Origin: Chloroflexota bacterium
GTDB lineage: Bacteria > Chloroflexota > Limnocylindria > Limnocylindrales > CSP1-4
NCBI GenBank assembly: GCA_004298915.1
Contig: SCTE01000332.1
Span: forward strand, 1 to 11,410
Length of the DNA stretch: 11,410 nucleotides
Reading direction: 5' to 3'
The notes under the pieces: model-generated
Database searches by the model: none
Seen by the model: only the letters and a program-made list of their open reading frames with translations
Told to the model about the DNA's origin: nothing
Position numbers and translations under genes: made by a program
Shown: piece after piece, positions 1-5,778 of the stretch
Layout of the letters: each line of letters begins with the position of its first letter
How positions within the stretch are numbered: position 1 is the first letter of the stretch

Positions 1-101
1 TCCGCGTAGTAGGCCCGGAAGTGGATACAGCCGAGGTCGCCCGGGTGAGTGGGCAGGGTGGCCCGGTGGGCGAGCTGACGTCGGGCCAGTGCCGGGCTCA
101 C
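1..101 (-). CDS. Partial hypothetical protein, N-terminal 33 residues only
   Basis: A GTG start overlaps the stop of the RepA-like gene as GTGA, and a GAGG lies about 7 nt upstream of it. The frame then stays open to the window edge (33 codons), beginning MSPALARRQLAHRATL and passing a GCIHFRAYYA segment. The overlap, the Shine-Dalgarno-like GAGG and the same strand make it likely to be the next gene of the mobile-element operon. Too little is visible to name a family. An open frame of this length is not rare in high-GC DNA, so the call rests mainly on the overlap and operon layout. Confidence 0.45.
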   Translation of the reverse strand, partial: MSPALARRQLAHRATLPTHPGDLGCIHFRAYYA

Positions 102-1609
102 AGGACAGCCTCGATACAGGTGGCGCACCAGGGTTCGGCCTCGAGGTCGCGATGGGCCTGGTAGTGACCCCGGTAGTCACTGCACCAGGGCGTTGATACG
201 GGGTCGTCGGCGACCGCCCCATCCGACCGGACCACCGCATCACTGACCGCCTCACCTATATATAGGGGTGAGGCGGTGAGGCGGTCAGCGATACCGTCGG
301 TGGTCGCGACCGCATCACTCACCGCATCATCCGCACGTGAGGCGGTGTGAGGCGGTGAGGCGGTGACGAAAAGCCGAATCTCGCCCCTCGGACCCGTCGC
401 GACCGCGTCGACCTGGTCGCCCAGGGCCTTCACATAACGCGTCGCGGTGGCCTTGCCGACCCCGATCGCGGCCGCCAGCTTGGCGTACGACACGCCCGGA
501 TCGCCCGCGATCGCTGCCAGGACGGCGTCTGCGGGGACCTTAGAGCCTGTCGCCTCGTCGAGGTCGACCGGATCGACCAGGAGGCCGCCGGCCTTGGTGG
601 CCACGATCCGACGTTCGCGGCGGATCCGCTTCCGGGTCGAGAGCTTCGTCCGCGGGCCGTCATGCTCGAGGAGCAGCACGACGTCGCACCACCGGCCCCA
701 TTCGCCGAGGACGTCGCTCAGGCGCCGCTCGCCCGACCCCTGGGGCTTCTTGAGGTGGACGATCAGCACGATCGCGAGGGCGGGATAGTCGGCGAGGATC
801 GTCCGGAGTCGCCGGTAGACCCCTTGGATGTCCTTGCCCCACGGATCGACCTGGCTCGCGCCGGTCGCCGTGTCGACGATCAGCAGGAGTGCCCCTCGGG
901 TCCGCAGCCAGGCTGTGATCCAGGCCAGCCAGGCGTCCGCCAGGAGCGCGGGCTGGTCCGCGGCAGCGGTGAACAGTGGCAGGCGCCAGTACCGGCCGAC
1001 CAGGTCATCGCGGGTCAGCTCGAGGGCCTCGAGGATCTGCGATTCGCGCAGGTAGTCGTCGTCCTGGTGCATCTCTGACAGGACCAGTACCGGCCCCTGG
1101 GCGACCACCGGCCACGTGCCGGCGAAGGATCCACCGGCGGAGGCGAGACGGATGCCGAGCTCGCCGCTGATGGCGTAGCTCTTGCCCGTGCCCTCCTCGG
1201 CCGCGACGACGACGATTCGGCCCGGGCGGACCAGGTCCTCGACGTACTCGACGGTCCCGAGCTCGGACAGCTGGGCGAGCCCGCGATCCTCGGGCAGCTC
1301 GTAGATCCCGGGGCCGTGCTCCCGCTCCTGCCGCACTCGATCGATCTCCTCGAGGAGCCGCTGCTCGTCGAGAGTCAACGGCCGGCTCAGCTCGGCCTCA
1401 CGAGTGGCGAGGTTCCTGCGGAATGTGGCCGCCGCATCGACGGCCGCGACGCGCTCGGCCGGCGTTCTGTTCCGCCAGGAGCCCGATGATGGCGTGTCAT
1501 CGTTCTCGGCGGCCTCGATCGCGATCGACTCGAGGTCCGGATCGTCCGGCATCGGCAGGTCGTCGAGCTCCTCGCCGCGCAGCACGTGCAGGGCTGGCGC
1601 GGCGGTCAT
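98..1609 (-). CDS. RepA-like RecA-fold AAA ATPase with C-terminal winged-helix-like and Zn-finger-like segments
   Basis: The 503-aa product has a charged N-terminal region (1-115), then a RecA/RepA-type P-loop domain. Walker A is EEGTGKS at 138-144, Walker B is LLLIVD ending at D246, and IVLIVHLKKP at 280-289 fits the sensor/His strand of hexameric helicase-like RepA and KaiC-type ATPases. Residues about 358-415 (VPADAVLAAIAG then YAKLAAAIGVGKATATRYVKAL) read as a winged helix-turn-helix. A low-complexity linker follows with a 25-residue imperfect tandem repeat (DDAVSDAV.. and GEAVSDAV..). Its DNA is the decamer array described separately. The C-terminus carries C476-x5-H482-x3-H486-x8-C495-x2-C498, resembling a short Cys/His motif frequent in actinobacterial phage and ICE proteins. 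The start overlaps the upstream 81-aa gene by ATGA, implying translational coupling. The likely role is DNA unwinding or replication initiation of the element; recombination or packaging roles are not excluded. Confidence 0.8.
   Translation of the reverse strand: MTAAPALHVLRGEELDDLPMPDDPDLESIAIEAAENDDTPSSGSWRNRTPAERVAAVDAAATFRRNLATREAELSRPLTLDEQRLLEEIDRVRQEREHGPGIYELPEDRGLAQLSELGTVEYVEDLVRPGRIVVVAAEEGTGKSYAISGELGIRLASAGGSFAGTWPVVAQGPVLVLSEMHQDDDYLRESQILEALELTRDDLVGRYWRLPLFTAAADQPALLADAWLAWITAWLRTRGALLLIVDTATGASQVDPWGKDIQGVYRRLRTILADYPALAIVLIVHLKKPQGSGERRLSDVLGEWGRWCDVVLLLEHDGPRTKLSTRKRIRRERRIVATKAGGLLVDPVDLDEATGSKVPADAVLAAIAGDPGVSYAKLAAAIGVGKATATRYVKALGDQVDAVATGPRGEIRLFVTASPPHTASRADDAVSDAVATTDGIADRLTASPLYIGEAVSDAVVRSDGAVADDPVSTPWCSDYRGHYQAHRDLEAEPWCATCIEAVL
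234..364. repeat. Iteron-like array of GTGAKGCGGT decamers inside the RepA-like gene
   Basis: GTGAGGCGGT occurs exactly on the plus strand at 268-277, 276-285, 337-346, 347-356 and 355-364, and on the minus strand at 246-255. The variant GTGATGCGGT is on the minus strand at 234-243 and 309-318, with a one-mismatch copy at 321-330. The minus-strand pairs recur with a 75-bp period. A perfect 14-bp inverted repeat (243-256 with 275-288) flanks TATATATAG, a clear AT patch in otherwise GC-rich DNA. The reading frame remains open and encodes a low-complexity linker. Clustered decamers, a dyad and an AT patch are what a replication origin of the iteron type looks like; lambda O is a known case of such sites inside an initiator gene. 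Function here is inference. Confidence 0.7.
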
Positions 1610-1851
1610 GGCGCAACCTTGCGGGCGGAGCGGACGGCCGCGGATTTGGCGGCCAGGGTGAGCATGTGGGCGCGCCTGGCTCGGTCAGCCCGGATCTCGC
1701 GCTCCCGAGGGCTCAGGAGCCCATCCGGGTCGACGAGGCGCTCGAACCGACGTCGGAAGCCGGCGTGCGCCGGTCCAACCATGACCTCGGGCTCGTTATT
1801 AGCCCAGGCGGTCAGGCCGCCGATCTTGCCCCAGGTGCGTGCATCGCTCAT
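1606..1851 (-). CDS. Small mobile-element-associated protein (81 aa)
   Basis: The 81-aa basic product begins MSDARTWGKIGGLTAWANN and contains a FERLVDPDGLLSPREREIRA segment followed by an Arg/Ala-rich helix (RADRARRAHMLTLAAKSAAVR). From memory this matches a family of small proteins in actinobacterial integrative elements and prophages with a WA(N/R).. start, a FEREVDPDG..PP-ER.RRA centre and a Lys/Arg-rich end; its function is unknown to me. The stop overlaps the RepA-like start as ATGA. No good Shine-Dalgarno is seen before the ATG; the upstream gap carries three GGGCGCCA repeats. It may be a small DNA-binding or replication accessory protein, but no motif proves that. Confidence 0.65.
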   Translation of the reverse strand: MSDARTWGKIGGLTAWANNEPEVMVGPAHAGFRRRFERLVDPDGLLSPREREIRADRARRAHMLTLAAKSAAVRSARKVAP

Positions 1852-1875
1852 GCGGAGCAGTAGACACTGACTCGC

Positions 1876-1909
1876 GGGCGCCAGGCCACGGGCGCCACCC
1901 GGGGCGCCA
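1876..1909. repeat. Three direct GGGCGCCA octamers in an intergenic gap (candidate operator)
   Basis: In the 73-bp gap between the HTH protein gene and the 81-aa gene, GGGCGCCA occurs at 1876-1883, 1890-1897 and 1902-1909. Start spacings are 14 and 12 bp. Each copy contains the palindrome GGCGCC, so the array can also form small hairpins. It sits directly upstream of the second group of element genes, the place expected for an operator or attenuator. GC-rich sequence lowers the weight of short palindromes, but three exact octamers in 34 bp are more than expected by chance. Confidence 0.5.
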
Positions 1910-1924
1910 GGTGCCTATTTCGGC

Positions 1925-2299
1925 TTAGAGGCGCTTCAATCGGCGCCGAATCGTCGTTTCGCTGGTATTCAGCGCTTTCGCGAGCGACCCGATGCCGTAG
2001 CTCTTGCCGGCCTTTTTGAGCTCGTCCTCCATCGCGCGCACTTCGGTCTCCGTCGGCGCCTGGCTGTCCTCGATTCGTTCGCCACGGTCACCGTTCGGGA
2101 GGACCGTCCAGACCGCGCAAGCACCGCAGCCCGTGCATGTGTAGATGAGATGCCCTTCCGGGGTCCTCCCGGTGTGTACGCCGCTGGCGGCACGCACCTC
2201 GGCCAGGCTCTTGAAGTGACCACCCTGGGCCCCGAGGTTCGCGTAGCACGTGGTGCTGTGTACGATCCCGTCCATGTCGAACCGCCCGACGGCGGTCAT
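1925..2299 (-). CDS. Small protein with Cys motif and C-terminal helix-turn-helix, possible excisionase/regulator
   Basis: The 124-aa product has a C-x2-C-x2-C cluster (C55, C58, C61) with another Cys at 18, compatible with a small metal-binding fold. It ends in a clear helix-turn-helix segment at about 100-124 (SYGIGSLAKALNTSETTIRRRLKRL in two overlapping parts: SYGIGSLAKALNTSE and TIRRRLKRL) of the resolvase/MerR-like type. The ATG overlaps the integrase stop as ATGA, and GAGGAG lies 9 nt upstream, which supports this start over Met9. Being coupled to the integrase, it may be a recombination directionality factor (xis role) or a regulator of the downstream genes. I do not recognise a specific family. 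Confidence 0.65.
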   Translation of the reverse strand: MTAVGRFDMDGIVHSTTCYANLGAQGGHFKSLAEVRAASGVHTGRTPEGHLIYTCTGCGACAVWTVLPNGDRGERIEDSQAPTETEVRAMEDELKKAGKSYGIGSLAKALNTSETTIRRRLKRL

Positions 2300-3246
2300 C
2301 GCTTCGGCTCCTCGAGGCGATCGCCGGGCGACAGCGCCCGGGCCGCCTTGATCGCGCGTTCGGCCCGCGTGGACGCCGCGTAACGGGCGACCATGTCGCG
2401 GCTCTTCCAGCCGGCCACGGCCATGAGGTCGGTCTCCTGCATGCCCGCGGCGAGCATGGAATGGGCGTAGGCGTGGCGGAACAGGTGCGGGTGGAGCCGG
2501 ATGCTGATCCCGGCTTGCTGGCCACGCTCACGGACGAGCTGAGCGAGGCCCGTCTCCCGGAGCTGGCCCTTGCGGCCCAGCCACAGCCAGGGGCTCTCAG
2601 CGTCGGCCCTGCGCGCCCTGGCGCGGATGTAGCGGTCGACGGTCCGGATCGTGGTCGCCCCGACCGGGACGTGCCGCGTCCGGCTGCCCTTGCCGGTGAC
2701 GGTCAGGAGCCCTGCATCGAGGTCGACGTCGGCGACGCGGAGCCCGAGGAGCTCGCCGCGGCGGATCCCGGTGTCCATGAAGACCCGGATGATCGCCTCG
2801 TCCCGCCGGCCGGCCTGGCTCTTGTCGCGCTCGCAGGCATCCAGGAGCTTGCGGAGGTCTGTGTCGCGAAGGACGGGCGGGGGAGCCTCGGGCAGCCTGG
2901 GCGGCCGCATGTGCTCCATCGGGCTCGACTTGATCTCGCCCTCTTCCAGCGCCCAGGCGAAGAACGCCTGGCAGCCCCGGAAGCGGTTGTGGGCGGTCGC
3001 GGGCGCCTTGCGCTCGAGGAGGTCGCCCAGGAAGGATTCGACATGCTCGCGGCGGATCCCGCCCAAGCCCGTCGGCATGCCCTGGCCGGCCAGGTAGGCC
3101 GACAGCTGCTCGACCGACGTCGTGTACGTCGCGATCGTCCGCGGGCTGATCCGTCGAGCTGCGAGCGATCGACGCCAGGACGTTGTGAGCGTGTCGAGCC
3201 CGTCGGGTGCGGTAGAATGCGGCGCGCTCGGCGATTTGATCGCCAT
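2296..3246 (-). CDS. int: Tyrosine recombinase/integrase
   Basis: With the start at 3,246 the product has 316 aa. It has an N-terminal SAM-like core-binding domain (about 15-105, with RRISPRTIATY and NRFRGCQAFFAWA) and a C-terminal catalytic domain. All active-site residues are visible: R162 (TGIRRGEL), K186 (TGKGSRTRHV), H254 and R257 (HLFRH), W280 in the H/W position (VAGWKS) and the nucleophile Y289 (ARYA). The enzyme would integrate and excise the element at an att site. I chose MAIKSPSAP because AGGAGAG precedes it at a good distance; the longer frame from ATG 3,288 has no Shine-Dalgarno and lacks typical N-terminal sequence. It reads away from the tRNA and overlaps the next gene by ATGA. 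Length and motifs indicate an intact gene. Confidence 0.93.
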   Translation of the reverse strand: MAIKSPSAPHSTAPDGLDTLTTSWRRSLAARRISPRTIATYTTSVEQLSAYLAGQGMPTGLGGIRREHVESFLGDLLERKAPATAHNRFRGCQAFFAWALEEGEIKSSPMEHMRPPRLPEAPPPVLRDTDLRKLLDACERDKSQAGRRDEAIIRVFMDTGIRRGELLGLRVADVDLDAGLLTVTGKGSRTRHVPVGATTIRTVDRYIRARARRADAESPWLWLGRKGQLRETGLAQLVRERGQQAGISIRLHPHLFRHAYAHSMLAAGMQETDLMAVAGWKSRDMVARYAASTRAERAIKAARALSPGDRLEEPKR

Positions 3247-3365
3247 CGGTTCTCTCCTCGTGCTGTGAGACTGAACAACGAACAGCATGCGGTATACGAG
3301 CGGTGTAGGTCAAGTCGCCGAGCCGAGAACTCCGAGGCATGCGCTGTTTCTGAGTTCGAAACGGC
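3247..3365. promoter_or_regulatory. Divergent intergenic region between int and tRNA-Val
   Basis: These 119 bp must hold the start signals of the integrase (minus) and probably of tRNA-Val (plus). Seen: the integrase Shine-Dalgarno AGGAGAG next to 3,247; a plus-strand GGTATACG (3291-3298) resembling the GGTATAGT boxes before thrS and infC; and two copies of the dyad GCATGC, extended to GCATGCG, at 3285-3291 and 3337-3343, 52 bp apart (about five helical turns). The dyads could be integrase or regulator sites. The right end of the element may fall here. Confidence 0.4.
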
Positions 3366-3442
3366 GGGCGGTTAGCTCAGTTGGTTAGAGCACATGCTTG
3401 ACATGCATGAGGCCACTGGTTCGAGTCCAGTACCGCCCACCA
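3366..3442 (+). tRNA. tRNA-Val (anticodon GAC), CCA encoded
   Basis: A full cloverleaf is visible. The acceptor stem GGGCGGT pairs with ACCGCCC. The D-arm is GCTC-AGTTGGTTA-GAGC. The anticodon arm CATGC-TTGACAT-GCATG has GAC at 3400-3402, reading GUC/GUU valine codons. The T-arm is ACTGG-TTCGAGT-CCAGT. Discriminator A is at 3439 and a genomically encoded CCA at 3440-3442. No mismatch is seen, so the gene looks functional although a mobile element lies on its 5' side. Confidence 0.96.
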
Positions 3443-3526
3443 TCCCTGACGAGCAGCCCGCAGCAGCCCGGGCCTGATCGCGACCCCGAGGAGCACGGCG
3501 CCGCCGGCTTGGCGCTGCCGGTGCGG

Positions 3527-3532
3527 TATAGT
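3527..3532 (+). promoter_or_regulatory. Candidate -10 box (TATAGT) of the thrS T-box transcript
   Basis: The context GGTGCGGTATAGTCCGGC closely resembles the box before infC (GTGGTATAGTCCCGC) and sits just upstream of the predicted T-box Stem I, where the transcript should begin. A convincing -35 at 17-18 bp is not seen; the nearest TTGGCG is only 12 bp away. It may be an extended -10 type promoter. Confidence 0.5.
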
Positions 3533-3534
3533 CC

Positions 3535-3775
3535 GGCCAACGCGTCGATCGGGACATGCGTTCGAATGGCGAGCACCAGAGAGCGGGGCCTCGGCTGAAA
3601 GCCCCACGCTGACCGTCGAACGACACCACCCGTGAGCGGCCGGTGAACCGGTCCGGGCCCGCCCGTTACTGCGGCATGAGCGTGCGATCGCGCCATCTCG
3701 GTGGCGTGGCGCAAAGGCGGGTGGAACCGCGGGAGGAACAACCTCTCGTCCTGTCGGACGGGAGGTTTCGTGTTT
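3535..3775 (+). promoter_or_regulatory. T-box riboswitch controlling thrS (tRNA-Thr sensing, transcription attenuation)
   Basis: Stem I: CGGG (3550-3553) pairs with CCCG (3629-3632); CGTTCGA (3559-3565) pairs with TCGAACG (3616-3622); AGAGAG is at 3578-3583; and the distal hairpin pairs GGGGC (3585-3589) with GCCCC (3601-3605). The 3' side of the internal loop is ACACCA (3623-3628), which offers the threonine codon ACC (3625-3627) followed by the usual purine as specifier. GAT/TGAG elements below fit the K-turn region. Stem III candidate: CGCCA/TGGCG (3691-3706). The T-box core GGGTGGAACCGCG is at 3719-3731, with TGGA (3722-3725) ready to pair with the CCA end of uncharged tRNA-Thr. A terminator follows. 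In this family uncharged tRNA stabilises an antiterminator and switches on the synthetase gene; threonine starvation should therefore raise thrS expression. Confidence 0.93.
3740..3775 (+). terminator. T-box intrinsic terminator before thrS
   Basis: A 12-bp stem pairs AACCTCTCGTCC (3740-3751) with GGACGGGAGGTT (3756-3767), with one G-U pair and a TGTC loop, followed by a U-rich tract (tttcgtgttt). The left arm CCTCTC can instead pair with GGGAGG at the end of the T-box, giving the alternative antiterminator. Confidence 0.85.
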
Positions 3776-3790
3776 CCAGGAGGCATCGCC

Positions 3791-5620
3791 ATGGCGGACA
3801 TCTCAGCCCAGGACGACGAGGTCCTCGACGCGCCGGATCGCGGCTCGGCCGAAGAGCTGCTCGATGCCGGCGGGCACGACGAAATCGGCGCCATGCGCCA
3901 CTCGGCCGCGCACGTCCTGGCCGAGGCGGTCCTCGACCTCTTTCCCGGCACGAAGCTCGGAATCGGGCCGGCGATCACCGACGGGTTCTACTACGACTTC
4001 GACCTGCCGCGCCCGCTGACGCCCGATGACCTCGAGAGCATCGAGGCCAGGATGCGCGAGAGCGTCGCCGCGGATCACCCCTTCGTTCGCAAGGAGCTCC
4101 CGCTCGATGACGCCCGTTCGGTGGCGGAGGGCCAGGGGCAGACCTACAAGGTCGAGATCCTCGACGACCTAGCCGCGAAGGCGGCCGCTGCGGGCGAACC
4201 GCCGCCGGTCACGTCGTTCTTCGAGCACGGGCCGTTCAGCGACCTGTGCAAGGGACCGCACGTCGCGAGCACCGGGCACATCGGCCCGTTCAAGCTCCTG
4301 TCGGTTGCCGGCGCCTACTGGCGCGGGGACGAGAAGCGGCCGATGCTCCAGCGTGTCTACGGCACGGTCTGGGCGACCCAGGAGGACCTCGATCAGTACC
4401 TCTGGCGCCGGGCCGAGGCGAAGAAGCGCGATCATCGGCGGCTGGGCGTCCAGCTCGACCTGTTCAGCTTCCACGATGTCAGCCCCGGGTCGGCGTTCTG
4501 GCATCCCAAGGGCCAGCGCATCTGGCGAACGCTGGAATCGGCGATGCGGGAGCTCCAGGCCCAGCGTGGCTACGAGGAGATCAGCACCCCGATCCTCGTC
4601 CACAAGAAGCTCTGGCAGCAATCCGGCCATTGGGACTTGTATGGCGACAACATGTTCCGCCTCGAGACCGAGGGCCAGGAGTTCAGCCTGAAGCCGATGA
4701 ACTGCCCGGAGAGCACGATCGTCTACCGCACGAAGCTCCGGTCGTACCGTGACCTACCGCTCCGCTACAACGAGTACGGCCGTCTCCATCGAAACGAACG
4801 ATCCGGAACCCTGTCCGGACTGACCCGGGTCCGGCAGTTCATCCAGGACGACGCCCACATCTACGTCCGGCCGGACCAGCTGGCGGCCGAGATCGAGGCG
4901 CTCCTGGGCGAGGTCCGCGAGGCGTACTCGTGGTTCGGACTGGCGCCCCGCTTCGCGTTCGCCACCAAGCCGGACAAGGCGCTCGGCGACCCGGCGCTCT
5001 GGGAACGTGCCGAGGCGCTCATCAAGGGCGCGCTCGACCGTGCCGGTGCCAACTACGTGATCAAGCCCAAGGACGGGACCTTCTACGCCCCCAAGATCGA
5101 CATCTACATCGACGATGCCCTGGGACGCGAGTGGCAGATGGCCACGATCCAGGTGGACCTGGTCATGCTCCCGGAGCGGTTCGACCTGACCTACATCGAC
5201 GAGGAGGGCAAGGAGCAGCGCCCGATCGCCATCCACCGCGCGATCTACGGCTCGCTCGAGCGGTTCATCGGGATCCTCGTCGAGCACTTCGCCGGCGCCT
5301 TCCCGCTCTGGGTGGCGCCGGTCCAGGCGGTCGTCATCCCGATCGCCGATCGCCACATCGAAGCCGCACGGGAGCTCGCGGCGGTCATGCGGGCCCGGGG
5401 GCTGCGGGTGGACGTCGACGCCTCCGATGGGCGGATGCAGAACAAGATCCGGATCGCGCAGGAACAGAAGGTCCCGTACATGATGGTCCTCGGTGATCGG
5501 GAGATCGAGGCCAGGACGGCATCGCCGCGGACCAGGGCGGGGGAGCAGTTGCCCGCTGAGGGCTGGGAGGACCTGGCTGCCAGGCTCGCCGTGGAGGCAG
5601 CCGCGCGCCTGCCGAACTGA
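3791..5620 (+). CDS. thrS: Threonyl-tRNA synthetase, TGS-less form
   Basis: The 609-aa class II synthetase charges tRNA-Thr and edits mischarged Ser-tRNA-Thr. Editing domain: HSAAH (H37, H41) and CKGPH (C153, H157). Catalytic core: Zn ligands C305 (MNCPE), H356 (DDAHIY) and H482 (AIHRAIYGS), with motif 2 RLHRNERSG and motif 3 around 482-500. The anticodon-binding domain runs from about 510 to 600. The N-terminus is only a 34-residue acidic stretch before the editing domain, where most bacterial enzymes have a roughly 60-residue TGS domain. The start is ATG 3,791 because AGGAGG (3778-3783) lies 7 nt upstream; an in-frame ATG at 3,701 falls inside the T-box and would read through its terminator. 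Expression is under the T-box, and a GC hairpin follows the stop. Confidence 0.97.
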   Translation: MADISAQDDEVLDAPDRGSAEELLDAGGHDEIGAMRHSAAHVLAEAVLDLFPGTKLGIGPAITDGFYYDFDLPRPLTPDDLESIEARMRESVAADHPFVRKELPLDDARSVAEGQGQTYKVEILDDLAAKAAAAGEPPPVTSFFEHGPFSDLCKGPHVASTGHIGPFKLLSVAGAYWRGDEKRPMLQRVYGTVWATQEDLDQYLWRRAEAKKRDHRRLGVQLDLFSFHDVSPGSAFWHPKGQRIWRTLESAMRELQAQRGYEEISTPILVHKKLWQQSGHWDLYGDNMFRLETEGQEFSLKPMNCPESTIVYRTKLRSYRDLPLRYNEYGRLHRNERSGTLSGLTRVRQFIQDDAHIYVRPDQLAAEIEALLGEVREAYSWFGLAPRFAFATKPDKALGDPALWERAEALIKGALDRAGANYVIKPKDGTFYAPKIDIYIDDALGREWQMATIQVDLVMLPERFDLTYIDEEGKEQRPIAIHRAIYGSLERFIGILVEHFAGAFPLWVAPVQAVVIPIADRHIEAARELAAVMRARGLRVDVDASDGRMQNKIRIAQEQKVPYMMVLGDREIEARTASPRTRAGEQLPAEGWEDLAARLAVEAAARLPN

Positions 5621-5655
5621 CCCCCGGCGCCGGCGATTCGTGCGGCGGTCGGGGG
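5621..5655 (+). terminator. Candidate terminator hairpin after thrS
   Basis: Starting immediately after the thrS stop, CCCCCGGCGCCG (5621-5632) pairs with CGGC-G-GTCGGGGG (5643-5655) with one bulged G and one G-U pair, around a 10-nt loop. It is very stable but has no U-tract, so it may be a terminator of the kind seen in high-GC genomes, or a 3'-end stabilising stem. Confidence 0.5.
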
Positions 5656-5677
5656 GCGCGGTCGAGGCAGTCGATCG

Positions 5678-5707
5678 TTGCCGCCCTCCGGAGGCCCGTG
5701 GTATAGT
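5678..5707 (+). promoter_or_regulatory. Candidate promoter of the infC-rpmI-rplT operon
   Basis: TTGCCG (5678-5683) and TATAGT (5702-5707) are separated by 18 bp. The -10 context GGTATAGTCC is shared with the box before thrS. Position between the thrS hairpin and infC gives a leader of roughly 65 nt. Confidence 0.6.
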
Positions 5708-5778
5708 CCCGCGGCGGCCGGAGGCCTGTGCGCTGCCGTGTCCGTCGTGTTGAACCATCGAATCCCGGAGGGGTCACC

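Larger units (their letters stand above)
1..3365 (-). mobile_element. One end of an integrated element (integrative plasmid/ICE-like or prophage-like)
   Basis: All genes from the left edge to about 3,246 lie on the minus strand and form a tight group: tyrosine integrase, small HTH protein, 81-aa mobile-element-type protein, RepA-like ATPase, and a partial frame. Three junctions overlap by 4 bp. The group abuts an intact tRNA-Val gene, after which every gene is a conserved housekeeping gene on the plus strand. Integrase plus replication ATPase and no visible phage structural or conjugation gene suggests an integrative plasmid, ICE or IME, but the rest of the element is outside the window. The right boundary is not resolved: it lies between the integrase start (3,246) and the tRNA (3,366), or within the tRNA itself. 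No second att copy is visible. Confidence 0.7.

Noticed and set aside
234..364. CRISPR array
   Set aside because: Units are only 10 bp, partly overlapping and in both orientations, without regular spacers, and lie within a coding frame.
3247..3288. Longer integrase from ATG 3,288
   Set aside because: No Shine-Dalgarno before it, while AGGAGAG is well placed before ATG 3,246.
3346..3365. Possible tRNA 3'-end remnant (GTTTC..GAGTTCGAAAC) marking an att site
   Set aside because: Only the TTCGA core resembles a T-loop; stems do not match tRNA-Val, so it is not counted as a duplicated att copy.
3443..3526. Gene or terminator between tRNA-Val and the thrS promoter
   Set aside because: Only short GC palindromes such as GCCCGGGC are seen; no coding frame or clear hairpin with U-tract.
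3701..3790. Longer thrS from ATG 3,701 (30 extra residues)
   Set aside because: This DNA is the T-box core and terminator, the added residues are unlike ThrRS, and AGGAGG points to ATG 3,791.
5728..5778. infC starting at GTG 5,728
   Set aside because: The 17 added residues do not resemble IF-3 and the strong GGAGGGG sits before the ATC at 5,779.
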